NCBI GenBank assembly: GCA_902771785.1
Contig: CACXYH010000002.1
Location: forward strand, 32,553-96,552
Direction of reading: 5' to 3'
DNA length: 64,000 nucleotides
Source of the DNA: an uncultured Prevotellaceae bacterium
GTDB lineage: Bacteria; Bacteroidota; Bacteroidia; Bacteroidales; Bacteroidaceae
Shown here: piece by piece, positions 56,637 to 63,694 of the stretch
Layout: each line of letters begins with the position of its first letter
How positions within the stretch are numbered: the stretch's first letter is position 1
The notes under the pieces: generated by a model
Database searches by the model: none
The model's input: the letters and a program-made list of their open reading frames with translations, nothing else
What the model was told of the DNA's origin: nothing
Made by a program: the position numbers and the translations under genes

Positions 56637-56670
56637 GCGGTAGCAAATTTTTCACTTTTCACTATTCACT
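56637..56670. repeat. Right copy of the 34-bp inverted repeat
   Basis: GCGGTAGCAAATTTTTCACT followed by TTTCACTATTCACT mirrors 56212-56245. It carries the region just upstream of the four-helix-bundle start codon and lies 18 bases after the nusA stop. Confidence 0.93.
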
Positions 56671-56688
56671 CTTCACTTAGCCTTTAGC

Positions 56689-57948
56689 TTATTCAAACTC
56701 CGCTCTGAGCACTTCCAGCAGATGGTCGACGGTCTCTTCTTCGAGGTCGGCCTTCTCAATGAGCATTTCGCGCGGAGCGTTGAGCACAGCCTTGGCGGTG
56801 TCGAGACCGATGGCCTTGATAGCATCGATGACCCACTGGTCGATTTCGTCGGCAAACTCGTCGAGGTAGATGTCCTCGTCGGCTTCGTTCTCGTTGACCA
56901 CGCGGAACACGTCGATGGTGTGCTCGGTGAGCATAGAGGCCAGCTTGATGTTCATGCCGCCCTTACCAATAGCGAGGCTCACCTCCTCCGGCTGCAGGTA
57001 GACCTCAGCCTTGTGGTTCTCCTCGTCGAGCTCGATACTCGTGACCTTGGCAGGCGAGAGCGCACGCTGGATGAAGAGCTGCACGTTGCTCGAGTAGTTG
57101 ATCACGTCGATATTCTCGTTCTGCAGCTCGCGCACGATGCCATGAACGCGGCTACCCTTCACACCCACGCAGGCTCCAACGGGGTCGATGCGGTCGTCGA
57201 AGCTCTCGACGGCCACCTTCGCACGCTCGCCCGGCATGCGGGCCACGCGGCGAATGGCAATCAGTCCGTCGCTAATCTCGGGCACCTCGGCCTCCAGGAG
57301 TCGCTTCAGGAACTCGGGGCTGGTGCGCGAAAGGATAATGCGCGGGTTGTTGTTTTCGTTCTGCACCTCCTTCACCACGGCACGAATCGTCTCGCCCTTG
57401 TGGTAGTTGTCGGCAGGAATCTGCTCGCTCTTGGGCAGGTGGAGCTCGTTGCCCTCATCGTCCATGAGCAGCACCTCGCGCTTCCACATCTGGTAGACCT
57501 CGCCCGAAACAATCGTGCCCACCTTGTCCTTATACTTCTGGTAGAGGGCATCGTGGTCCAGCTCCAGAATCTTTGAAGCCAGCGTCTGGCGCAGGTTCAG
57601 GATGGCACGGCGGCCGAACTTCTGAAAATCCACCGACTCCGACACCTCTTCGCCCACCTCGTAGTCGGGCTCAATCTTCTGTGCCTCGCTCAGCGCAATC
57701 TCCTTGTTCTCGTCCTTCACCTCGCCATCGGCCACCACAATACGGTTGCGGTGAATCTCGAAGTCGCCCTTGTCGGGGTTCACAATCACGTCGAAGTTCT
57801 CGTCGGAACCGAACATCTTGGCCAGCACATTGCGGAAGCTCTCCTCGAGCACGCTCACCAGCGTGGTGCGGTCGATGTTCTTTGTCTCCTTAAAATCCTG
57901 AAAGGTCTCAAACATGCTGGGGCCTTTCGCTTCTTTCTTTACTGCCAT
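56689..57948 (-). CDS. nusA: Transcription termination/antitermination protein NusA
   Basis: NusA binds RNA polymerase and RNA hairpins and shapes pausing, termination and antitermination. The 419 residues contain the N-terminal polymerase-binding domain (MFETFQDFKETKNIDRTTLV), an S1 domain (GTIVSGEVYQMWKREVLL), and two KH domains (PVGACVGVKGSRVHGIVREL; VSLAIGKGGMNIKLASML), with a short acidic C-terminus. The AR repeats of E. coli NusA are absent, as is normal for this phylum. It follows rimP by 35 bases. Confidence 0.97.
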   Translation of the reverse strand: MAVKKEAKGPSMFETFQDFKETKNIDRTTLVSVLEESFRNVLAKMFGSDENFDVIVNPDKGDFEIHRNRIVVADGEVKDENKEIALSEAQKIEPDYEVGEEVSESVDFQKFGRRAILNLRQTLASKILELDHDALYQKYKDKVGTIVSGEVYQMWKREVLLMDDEGNELHLPKSEQIPADNYHKGETIRAVVKEVQNENNNPRIILSRTSPEFLKRLLEAEVPEISDGLIAIRRVARMPGERAKVAVESFDDRIDPVGACVGVKGSRVHGIVRELQNENIDVINYSSNVQLFIQRALSPAKVTSIELDEENHKAEVYLQPEEVSLAIGKGGMNIKLASMLTEHTIDVFRVVNENEADEDIYLDEFADEIDQWVIDAIKAIGLDTAKAVLNAPREMLIEKADLEEETVDHLLEVLRAEFE

Positions 57949-57983
57949 TTCTTTTTATTCTTTATTCTTTTATGATTTCATGC

Positions 57984-58454
57984 TTACTTGAATGCCAGCA
58001 AATACTTTGTCGACTTCACCTCGTCCATCGAGTAGTCCGTGTCGACTTCTACCAGCACCGGGCGCTTCTTGCCCTCGGGCACCTGCTTCTCCTTGGTGGT
58101 CAGCGTGAACGTGCGCCCGTCGACCTTCTTCAGCACGCCGGTGTGCTTCTTGCCCGCAGCATCCACCACTTCCACATCGTCGCCCACGTGGCACTCGTAC
58201 TGCTGTGCCACCTTGAAGGGCTGTCCCAGTCCGGCCGAGCCCACCTCGAGCTCGTAGTCGCCCAGCTCGTCGCCCAGGTTGTCCTGCAAGTAGCGGCTCA
58301 GCTCAGCGCAGTCTTCAATCCACACGCCGTCGGCGTGGTCAATCTCGATGACAATCCGGTCGTCGGCTTCCATCTGAATGTCTACCAGGAAGTAGCTGCC
58401 ATGCTCGGCCAGCCACTTTTCCACCAATTCTTTGATAGTGTCTTTTGTTATCAT
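57984..58454 (-). CDS. rimP: Ribosome maturation factor RimP
   Basis: RimP helps assemble the 30S subunit. The start is the ATG at 58454 (MITKDTIKEL); the longer frame to 58520 crosses the leader hairpin and promoter. The 156 residues show YFLVDIQMEADDRIVIEIDH, the CAELSRYLQ segment, the LEVGSAGLGQPFKVAQQY motif and a C-terminal SH3-like domain (VLKKVDGRTFTLTTKEK). It is first in rimP-nusA-(4HB)-infB. Confidence 0.95.
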   Translation of the reverse strand: MITKDTIKELVEKWLAEHGSYFLVDIQMEADDRIVIEIDHADGVWIEDCAELSRYLQDNLGDELGDYELEVGSAGLGQPFKVAQQYECHVGDDVEVVDAAGKKHTGVLKKVDGRTFTLTTKEKQVPEGKKRPVLVEVDTDYSMDEVKSTKYLLAFK

Positions 58455-58466
58455 TATGCTAAGTTT

Positions 58467-58504
58467 AAAAAAGAATGAGGAGCTTCCGAGAAAGCTCCCC
58501 ATTC
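58467..58504 (-). terminator. Terminator-like hairpin in the rimP leader
   Basis: On the minus strand, GAATGGGGAGCTT pairs with AAGCTCCTCATTC (one mismatch) and is followed by six Ts, all between the promoter (58518-58525) and the rimP start codon (58454). Its place in the leader fits an attenuator rather than a gene-end terminator. Confidence 0.75.
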
Positions 58505-58516
58505 CACTGAACGGCT

Positions 58517-58575
58517 GCAAAGGTACGAATATTTTCCGAAACCTGCAAACTTTTCTGATTATTTTTTCGCCAAAG
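58517..58575 (-). promoter_or_regulatory. rimP: rimP promoter, copy 1 of a 59-bp direct repeat
   Basis: Minus strand: TTTG, 20 bases, TACCTTTG (plus-strand 58518-58525). The whole 59 bases recur at 59306-59364 with one difference. Confidence 0.88.
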
Positions 58576-58583
58576 AAGCTTCA

Positions 58584-58775
58584 TCATAGCCGACGGCTCG
58601 CTGCAGCAACTATTGTGTCCGATTGCCAAACGCAAATATTTTTGGTGGAATCACCATCAAGAATTTGCCTTTTTACTATCTGCCATGCTTTGTCCCTACC
58701 AATACTACTATTCCAAGCAATAACATTTACAATAGAGCACAAGCAAAAAATGACTAATAAAAAAAATCGCTTCAT
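58584..58775 (-). pseudogene. Truncated exported protein, cut at the 59-bp repeat
   Basis: The 63-residue frame has a good signal peptide (FFLLVIFCLCSIVNVIA) and then only 45 residues: a helix (GRDKAWQIVKRQIL), DGDSTKNICVWQSDTIV, and an abrupt AASRRL end. Its stop lies 9 bases before the repeat copy 58517-58575. Proteins with this start that I recall in Bacteroidota run much longer after SDTI, so I read this as a gene cut off by the rearrangement that duplicated the promoter. It starts 2 bases after the lipoprotein stop, as its operon partner. Confidence 0.6.
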
Positions 58776-58777
58776 AA

Positions 58778-59269
58778 TTATTCCTTAATATCGTTAACAA
58801 CAACCGTACCCTCAGAACTTCTTAGCTCTATATGGAAATCCTTGCGCTCTAAGCCGTCCTTCACTACAATCACATGATATTTGCCTTCTTGCAAGCCTTC
58901 TATGGCAAATGTCAAGTCATAGGGACATATGCAATTAGCTATAGGATTCTTTTCTGACTCTGACAAAAAAATGGTGTTACCTTCAAAACGTACCTCGCCG
59001 GCAATCTCATTCTGTTCACAACAAAAATACGCATTCTTATGATTCACGATAAGCACGTTATTTTCCACCTGAAACTCAAAGGAGCCAGTAGTCTCTATAG
59101 CACTCACCTCTGCACGACTATTACCAGAAACGGAGGTTCCAGCCGATTTACATCCTGTGTGGGCAAAAAAGTACTTCACCTCTGATTCATCATCGCTACT
59201 GCAACCTACAGATAGCATTACTACGCCCATAATCAGGGGCAGAACAAGCAAATAGAAATAACGTTTCAT
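58778..59269 (-). CDS. Cysteine-containing lipoprotein of unknown function
   Basis: The 163-residue product has a lipobox (LSVGC, cysteine at 23) followed by a SSDDESE spacer, then a beta-rich domain with several cysteines (HTGCKSAG, YFCCEQNEI, ANCICPYDLTF) and a final LQEGKYHVIVVKDG strand pair. I know no named family, but the layout is common among Bacteroidota surface lipoproteins. It is transcribed from the second promoter copy (59306-59364), with the truncated gene downstream. It is less GC-rich than rimP-nusA-infB. Confidence 0.78.
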   Translation of the reverse strand: MKRYFYLLVLPLIMGVVMLSVGCSSDDESEVKYFFAHTGCKSAGTSVSGNSRAEVSAIETTGSFEFQVENNVLIVNHKNAYFCCEQNEIAGEVRFEGNTIFLSESEKNPIANCICPYDLTFAIEGLQEGKYHVIVVKDGLERKDFHIELRSSEGTVVVNDIKE

Positions 59270-59305
59270 ATCGGTCGTGTTTAAATATTCATGTAATATT
59301 CATCG

Positions 59306-59364
59306 GCAAAGGTACGAATAGTTTCCGAAACCTGCAAACTTTTCTGATTATTTTTTCGCCAAAG
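59306..59364 (-). promoter_or_regulatory. Promoter of the lipoprotein gene, copy 2 of the 59-bp direct repeat
   Basis: 58 of 59 bases equal those at 58517-58575, including TTTG, 20 bases, TACCTTTG (plus-strand 59307-59314). The two copies are 789 bases apart. Confidence 0.88.
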
Positions 59365-59404
59365 CATGGCGGATTTAAATTTGTCTCTGCTCAATATCTA
59401 GTCA

Positions 59405-59662
59405 TTATAGAGTTTTTACATCCTCTGGCTTATAGTAAATTTTACGCTCAATCTGGGAATAAGCCAAAGTGCCATTATCCCTTAACGTTTGCAATGTTCT
59501 CGGGCTGATGTTCAGTATCCGGCACATATCTTGGTGGACAAGCCATTCTCCTAACCGTTTGTCCTTACCTCTACTACCCATAGCTTTCATCTGTGCGACG
59601 AAGCTGTTGAAGCTCGCCTGTAGCTCCTCGTAGGTACTGCGCTCAATTGATATTACTTCCAT
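59405..59662 (-). CDS. Small excisionase-like helix-turn-helix protein
   Basis: The start is the ATG at 59662 (MEVISIERSTYEELQASF). The 85 residues have a short coiled N-terminus (STYEELQASFNSFVAQMKAM) and a MerR/HTH_17 DNA-binding domain (GEWLVHQDMCRILNISPRTL, then GTLAYSQIERKIYYKPEDV). Such proteins accompany mobile elements and toxin-antitoxin or defence loci in Bacteroidota. It is divergent from the FRG operon, so it could control it; this is inferred from position. Confidence 0.82.
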   Translation of the reverse strand: MEVISIERSTYEELQASFNSFVAQMKAMGSRGKDKRLGEWLVHQDMCRILNISPRTLQTLRDNGTLAYSQIERKIYYKPEDVKTL

Positions 59663-59691
59663 GTCTATTTTAGTTTTGTGAAATTTGAACG

Positions 59692-59699
59692 CAAAGGTA
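59692..59699 (-). promoter_or_regulatory. -7 box of the HTH gene
   Basis: TACCTTTG on the minus strand, 30 bases before the start codon; no clear TTTG at -33. The rest of the 348-base divergent gap 59663-60010 holds the FRG promoter and nothing else I can name. Confidence 0.6.
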
Positions 59700-59965
59700 C
59701 ACCATGTTTTCCAGATAGGCTCATTCTGAAAATTCCCTATTGTGAAATAACAATTCATGAAAACAAAAGCCAAATGTCCGCAGTGCTTGCTCGCCAGAAA
59801 ACATACAAGCATCTTTGTGTGGCACTCCACAGAAAAGTGCGTATTAGGCTACACCCCTCTATTGGGATGCATTGTGGTATTCTTCGCAAGAGGGTGGATT
59901 AGCCTTTTCTCGTACATGTATTATTTGAGGTATACTGACTGATTTTACAATAAAATGCCAATTAG

Positions 59966-59997
59966 TTTGTTACATTGCAAAATATTTGTTATTTTTG
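59966..59997 (+). promoter_or_regulatory. Promoter of the FRG operon
   Basis: TTTG (59966-59969), 20 bases, TATTTTTG (59990-59997), a full consensus match. The ATG at 60011 lies only 13 bases on, so the leader is very short. Confidence 0.78.
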
Positions 59998-60010
59998 CAT
60001 TCGAATATTA

Positions 60011-61090
60011 ATGGCAGAAAAAATGTTGTCTATGATAAAAACAAAGGACAGAACATATTTAGAAGATTTGTCTTATGACAATGCTGATGTATTTCTTCGC
60101 GATATCAGTTATGGAGGGAAACTATATGATATTTTCAATGAAAACTTCATATTTCGTGGTCATTCTACCGATGAGTATAAATTAATATCTTCTGTACAAA
60201 GAATTAATCCATATGTTGAAAAGTATGGATTTAAAAAAGATACTTCTAAAGAATTCTTTGCTTTTGCACACACGGAATTCTCCCAGGCATTTCACGAATA
60301 TCAATATCTGGATGAATTCTTTAGAATTTGTGATGAAAACCAATTATATGTACCAGAAGTTAAAAGAATGCGTGAAGCAATTCCTTGGAAGCATAAAGGT
60401 ATTCCTTTTTTATTGGATAAAGGAGAATGGCTGCCAGAAGAGTTGTATGAACTGGCTACTCTTGCCCAGCATCATGGTGTACCAACAAGACTTATCGATT
60501 GGACTCACGATATTAACGTAGCCATCTACTTTGCAGTTTCAGGTTTAATTCGTAGACTGTGTGAACCTCCAAAATATACTGAAGAAGAAGCTATTAAAAA
60601 ACGATTAAACGATATTAAACTGCATTTTAAGAAAACTGATGTAAGCGCAGATAAAACAGATAAACGATTAGAGATATGGGCTATTGACAAACGTGTCGCT
60701 TTGGCTCATGTTGGAGATAATCCTTTATGTATCATCCATCCAAGATATTATGACAATGGGAATTTAGGCGCTCAAAAAGGTTTACTAACCTTTTGGAAAA
60801 CAAGAAAGCCCATAAAAGAAGATGAGGAAAAGAGAGTGGTTCCAGAAATAGCATGGAGAGATGAAAAAACATTAGACGAGCATATTGTAGAGTTCCTTTT
60901 AGAAAAAGCAGCACCTTCTAAACCGTATATCTATCATATCACAATTCCCGAAATAGGTTTTGTCGAACTTTATAAGTTCATAAAGCATAATAGGTGTGAT
61001 GCATCTTCTCTTTTCCCTGGCTATGATGGAGTCGTAAGATGTATGAAAGAAGATGTTATGTTCAATAAGATAAAAGACATATTATTATGA
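60011..61090 (+). CDS. FRG-domain protein
   Basis: I use the ATG at 60011 (MAEKMLSMIK), since the one at 59975 lies upstream of the promoter box. The 359 residues show the FRG-domain signature: FIFRGHSTDEYKLISS with Phe48-Arg49-Gly50, and LAQHHGVPTRLIDWTHDINV (His154, His155, Asp163, Trp164), then AIYFAVSG. The C-terminal part has two more conserved-looking stretches (GAQKGLLTFWK, ITIPEIGFVELYKFI). The FRG domain is of unknown biochemistry; it occurs in phage and bacterial accessory genes. No signal peptide, so it is cytoplasmic. Codon use is strikingly AT-rich. The stop overlaps the next start (ATGA). Confidence 0.88.
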   Translation: MAEKMLSMIKTKDRTYLEDLSYDNADVFLRDISYGGKLYDIFNENFIFRGHSTDEYKLISSVQRINPYVEKYGFKKDTSKEFFAFAHTEFSQAFHEYQYLDEFFRICDENQLYVPEVKRMREAIPWKHKGIPFLLDKGEWLPEELYELATLAQHHGVPTRLIDWTHDINVAIYFAVSGLIRRLCEPPKYTEEEAIKKRLNDIKLHFKKTDVSADKTDKRLEIWAIDKRVALAHVGDNPLCIIHPRYYDNGNLGAQKGLLTFWKTRKPIKEDEEKRVVPEIAWRDEKTLDEHIVEFLLEKAAPSKPYIYHITIPEIGFVELYKFIKHNRCDASSLFPGYDGVVRCMKEDVMFNKIKDILL

Positions 61091-63345
61091 AAAGAATTAT
61101 AATTCTTATGGCAACCGTATTGCTGCCTTTTTGGGCGTTTGCGCAGAGAGACGATTCTCCTGAGATTCAAAAAGGAGTTGATTGTTATGACAAAGAAGAT
61201 TACAAAAATGCCTTTATTGTTTTCTCTAAAGAAGCTAACAATGGTAATTCATATGCTCAATGCCTCTTAGGTTATCTTTATGAAACAGGTGAGGGAGTCG
61301 TCCAAAATTATGGTACTGCTATGGAGTGGTATCGCAAATCAGCTGCTGGTAACAATTATTTAGGCCAATTGTACATTGGACTAATGTATGAAAATGGATT
61401 AGGCGTTCCACAAGATTACAGCGTAGCAGTACAATGGTATCAAAAAGCAGCTGAACAAGGGTGTGCTGAAGCGCAACGCCGTTTGGGATGTTGTTACTTA
61501 AACGGTCAAGGTGTAAAGCAAGATGTAGACATCGCTTTCATATGGTACAAAAAAGCAGCAGAGCAGGGAGATGAAGAAGCGCAATTAGAATTGGGCTTTA
61601 TGTATGATAGCGGAAAAGGGGTAGAAAAGAATTACGAAAAAGCTGTGTATTGGTATCTAAAGGCTGCAGAACAGGGAAATGTAAGCGCTCAATTTAATTT
61701 AGGTGCTATGTATGATGAAGGATTGGGTGTCAATCAAGATAAAGAAAAGGCATTTGAGTGGTATTGCAAGGCGGCTGAACAAGGATATGTTGATGCACAG
61801 TTAAATTTAGCGATTATGTATGGAACTGGAGATGGGGTAAAAAAAGACATAAATAGATCTATACGGTGGTATCACAAGGCGGCCGACCAAGGCGAGCCTA
61901 CATCCCAAAACAATTTGGGATGCATTTATCGTGATGGAGATGGGGTTGTTAGGGATTATGTTAAAGCTGTTGACTTCTTTAGAAAATCTGCAGAACAAGG
62001 GTATGATGAAGCCCAGTTTAATTTGGGAAATATGTATATGTCTGGTAGAGGTTTGAAAAAGAATTCGCAGAAAGCGAGAGAATGGTGGGAAAAAGCGGCT
62101 GAAAACGGTCATGTCGGTGCTCAGTATAATTTAGGAGTAATATTTGCTAAAGGTGAGGGTGTCAAAAAAGATGGAAAAAAAGCTGCTGAATGGTGGAGAA
62201 AAGCTGCAGAGAAAGGGCATAAAGATGCACAGAATAATCTCTCTATACGCTATCTTACGGGGAATGGTGTGCTAAAAAACTATGTAGAAGCTGTACACTG
62301 GGCAAAAAAAGCAGCAGAACAAGGTAATGCTACTTCTCAATTCAATCTCGGCCTTGCTTATTTACGCGGAGAAGGAGTTGAGAAAGATAATTCGCAAGCA
62401 ATTAATTGGCTTAAAAAAGCTGCAGACCAAGGAGATAAGAAAGCATATTATTATTTAGGTGTCGCTTATTATGAAAGTGATGACAACACTAAGGATTATG
62501 CCCAGGCCTTTTCATGGTTTGAAAAAGCAGCGCAACAAGGAAACGCTGATGCCGAAAACTATTTAGGCTTATGTTATGAAAATGGATTTGGTGTAAAAAT
62601 GAACATATCCCAAGCTCTTAATTGGTATAACAAGGCAGCTAATAAAGGTAATGCCTATGCCATAGGCAATCTCGCCTTTTTATACGACAATGGTATAGGA
62701 GTTCAAAAAGACAAGAAAAAAGCTTTTTCCCTTTTTAAGCAAGCTGCAGAAAAGGGATGCACATTTGCACAAAGAAATCTTGCATACCATTATTATGATG
62801 GTTCTGGAGATACTAAAGACATTGATACTGCCATATATTGGATGAACAAGGCGAAAGAAGGTGGAGATGAAGCCGCAGGAGAATTGTTAGAAGTATTATA
62901 TAAGATTAAGAGTCTTCCAAGCGAAAGTTCTTATGATATCTATTATAAGAAGCAGGAGAGTGCCACCACGATAATAATGAATAAAAAGGGCTATGTTTAT
63001 TATGTCCCATGCAAAATAAATGGATTGAAAGCAGATTTTATTTTCGACACTGGTGCAGGGATGATTAGTTTGTCCTCCAATTTTGCTCGGCAATTGGTTG
63101 AAATGGGGCGTCTTTCAGAGAAAGATATTATAGGTAAAAGCAATAGCATGATTGCCGACGGTAGTGTGACACAAGTATTAGTGGCCAATCTCAAAGATGT
63201 AGAAATTGGGGGATTGCATTTGTACAATGTAAAGGCAACGATTAAGGAACAACAAAATGCGCTATTGCTTTTGGGACAGTCTGCAATAGAAAAATTAGGA
63301 AAAGTAACTATAGACGGTTACAAACTCATTATACACAAAAGATGA
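61087..63345 (+). CDS. Exported Sel1-repeat protein with retropepsin-like aspartyl protease domain
   Basis: A signal peptide (ending WAFAQ) leads to about 15 Sel1-like repeats (residues about 55-605; consensus A-Q--LG--Y--G-GV--D---A--WY-KAAEQG). The last 115 residues form an aspartyl-protease domain of the retropepsin-like bacterial type: YYVPCKINGLKADFIFDTGAG with catalytic Asp654-Thr-Gly, and late hydrophobic LLLLGQSAIEKLGKVTID. The fusion suggests a periplasmic protease whose Sel1 scaffold binds a partner. It is coupled by 4-base overlaps to the FRG gene before it and the HTH gene after it. The gene is AT-rich like its neighbours. Confidence 0.9.
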   Translation: MKRIIILMATVLLPFWAFAQRDDSPEIQKGVDCYDKEDYKNAFIVFSKEANNGNSYAQCLLGYLYETGEGVVQNYGTAMEWYRKSAAGNNYLGQLYIGLMYENGLGVPQDYSVAVQWYQKAAEQGCAEAQRRLGCCYLNGQGVKQDVDIAFIWYKKAAEQGDEEAQLELGFMYDSGKGVEKNYEKAVYWYLKAAEQGNVSAQFNLGAMYDEGLGVNQDKEKAFEWYCKAAEQGYVDAQLNLAIMYGTGDGVKKDINRSIRWYHKAADQGEPTSQNNLGCIYRDGDGVVRDYVKAVDFFRKSAEQGYDEAQFNLGNMYMSGRGLKKNSQKAREWWEKAAENGHVGAQYNLGVIFAKGEGVKKDGKKAAEWWRKAAEKGHKDAQNNLSIRYLTGNGVLKNYVEAVHWAKKAAEQGNATSQFNLGLAYLRGEGVEKDNSQAINWLKKAADQGDKKAYYYLGVAYYESDDNTKDYAQAFSWFEKAAQQGNADAENYLGLCYENGFGVKMNISQALNWYNKAANKGNAYAIGNLAFLYDNGIGVQKDKKKAFSLFKQAAEKGCTFAQRNLAYHYYDGSGDTKDIDTAIYWMNKAKEGGDEAAGELLEVLYKIKSLPSESSYDIYYKKQESATTIIMNKKGYVYYVPCKINGLKADFIFDTGAGMISLSSNFARQLVEMGRLSEKDIIGKSNSMIADGSVTQVLVANLKDVEIGGLHLYNVKATIKEQQNALLLLGQSAIEKLGKVTIDGYKLIIHKR

Positions 63346-63620
63346 GCAATAAATTGTACGGATATCAATTGCATAAAGAAGAAATGAATACAATAGTAAA
63401 CCGAGAATTAGAACTTGTGAGTAAAGACAATTTTTTTTCGATAATTGACGCAGATGGGGAGGAATGGGTGTCGCCGGCAGAGGCTGCTAGGATTCTAAAT
63501 TTGTCAGTAGGAAGAATATATCATATCAAGAACTATTTAACTCACAGGAAAGGTAATTCCTCCAGAAGTCGAGTGTTCTTCTTAAAAAGGACTTTGTTTG
63601 ATGATTATATAAATATGTAG
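63342..63620 (+). CDS. Small helix-turn-helix protein
   Basis: The ATG overlaps the stop of the Sel1/protease gene (ATGA), so the three genes form one translational unit. The 92 residues have an N-terminal region (ELELVSKDNFFSIIDADGEE), then a HTH_17-like DNA-binding domain (WVSPAEAARILNLSVGRIYH, KNYLTHRKGNSSRSRVFFLK) similar in style to that of the protein at 59405. It may be the regulator of the operon or bind a DNA target of the system; this is inferred. Confidence 0.75.
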   Translation: MSNKLYGYQLHKEEMNTIVNRELELVSKDNFFSIIDADGEEWVSPAEAARILNLSVGRIYHIKNYLTHRKGNSSRSRVFFLKRTLFDDYINM

Positions 63621-63654
63621 GAAACTTGGTTATGCCAACTAGCATCGGCAATGA

Positions 63655-63686
63655 TTGCACTTTATAGAATAAAATCATTAACTTTG
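63655..63686 (+). promoter_or_regulatory. Promoter of the DUF1016 gene
   Basis: TTG (63655-63657), 21 bases, TAACTTTG (63679-63686), 8 bases before the first ATG. Confidence 0.72.
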
Positions 63687-63694
63687 CAAACGTA

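Noticed and set aside
56470-56655. A 61-residue open frame overlapping the four-helix-bundle gene in another frame
   Set aside because: It crosses the inverted repeat and lacks any domain; the four-helix-bundle frame has full family motifs.
56212-56670. The four-helix-bundle box as a classical insertion sequence
   Set aside because: There is no transposase and no obvious short target duplication; it is kept as an open question in the findings and not called a mobile element.
59678-59942. Small plus-strand open frames (74 and 61 residues) between the HTH and FRG genes
   Set aside because: They overlap one another in different frames, one contains a CPQC start and a hydrophobic end but no clear ribosome start or family; they lie in the divergent promoter region.
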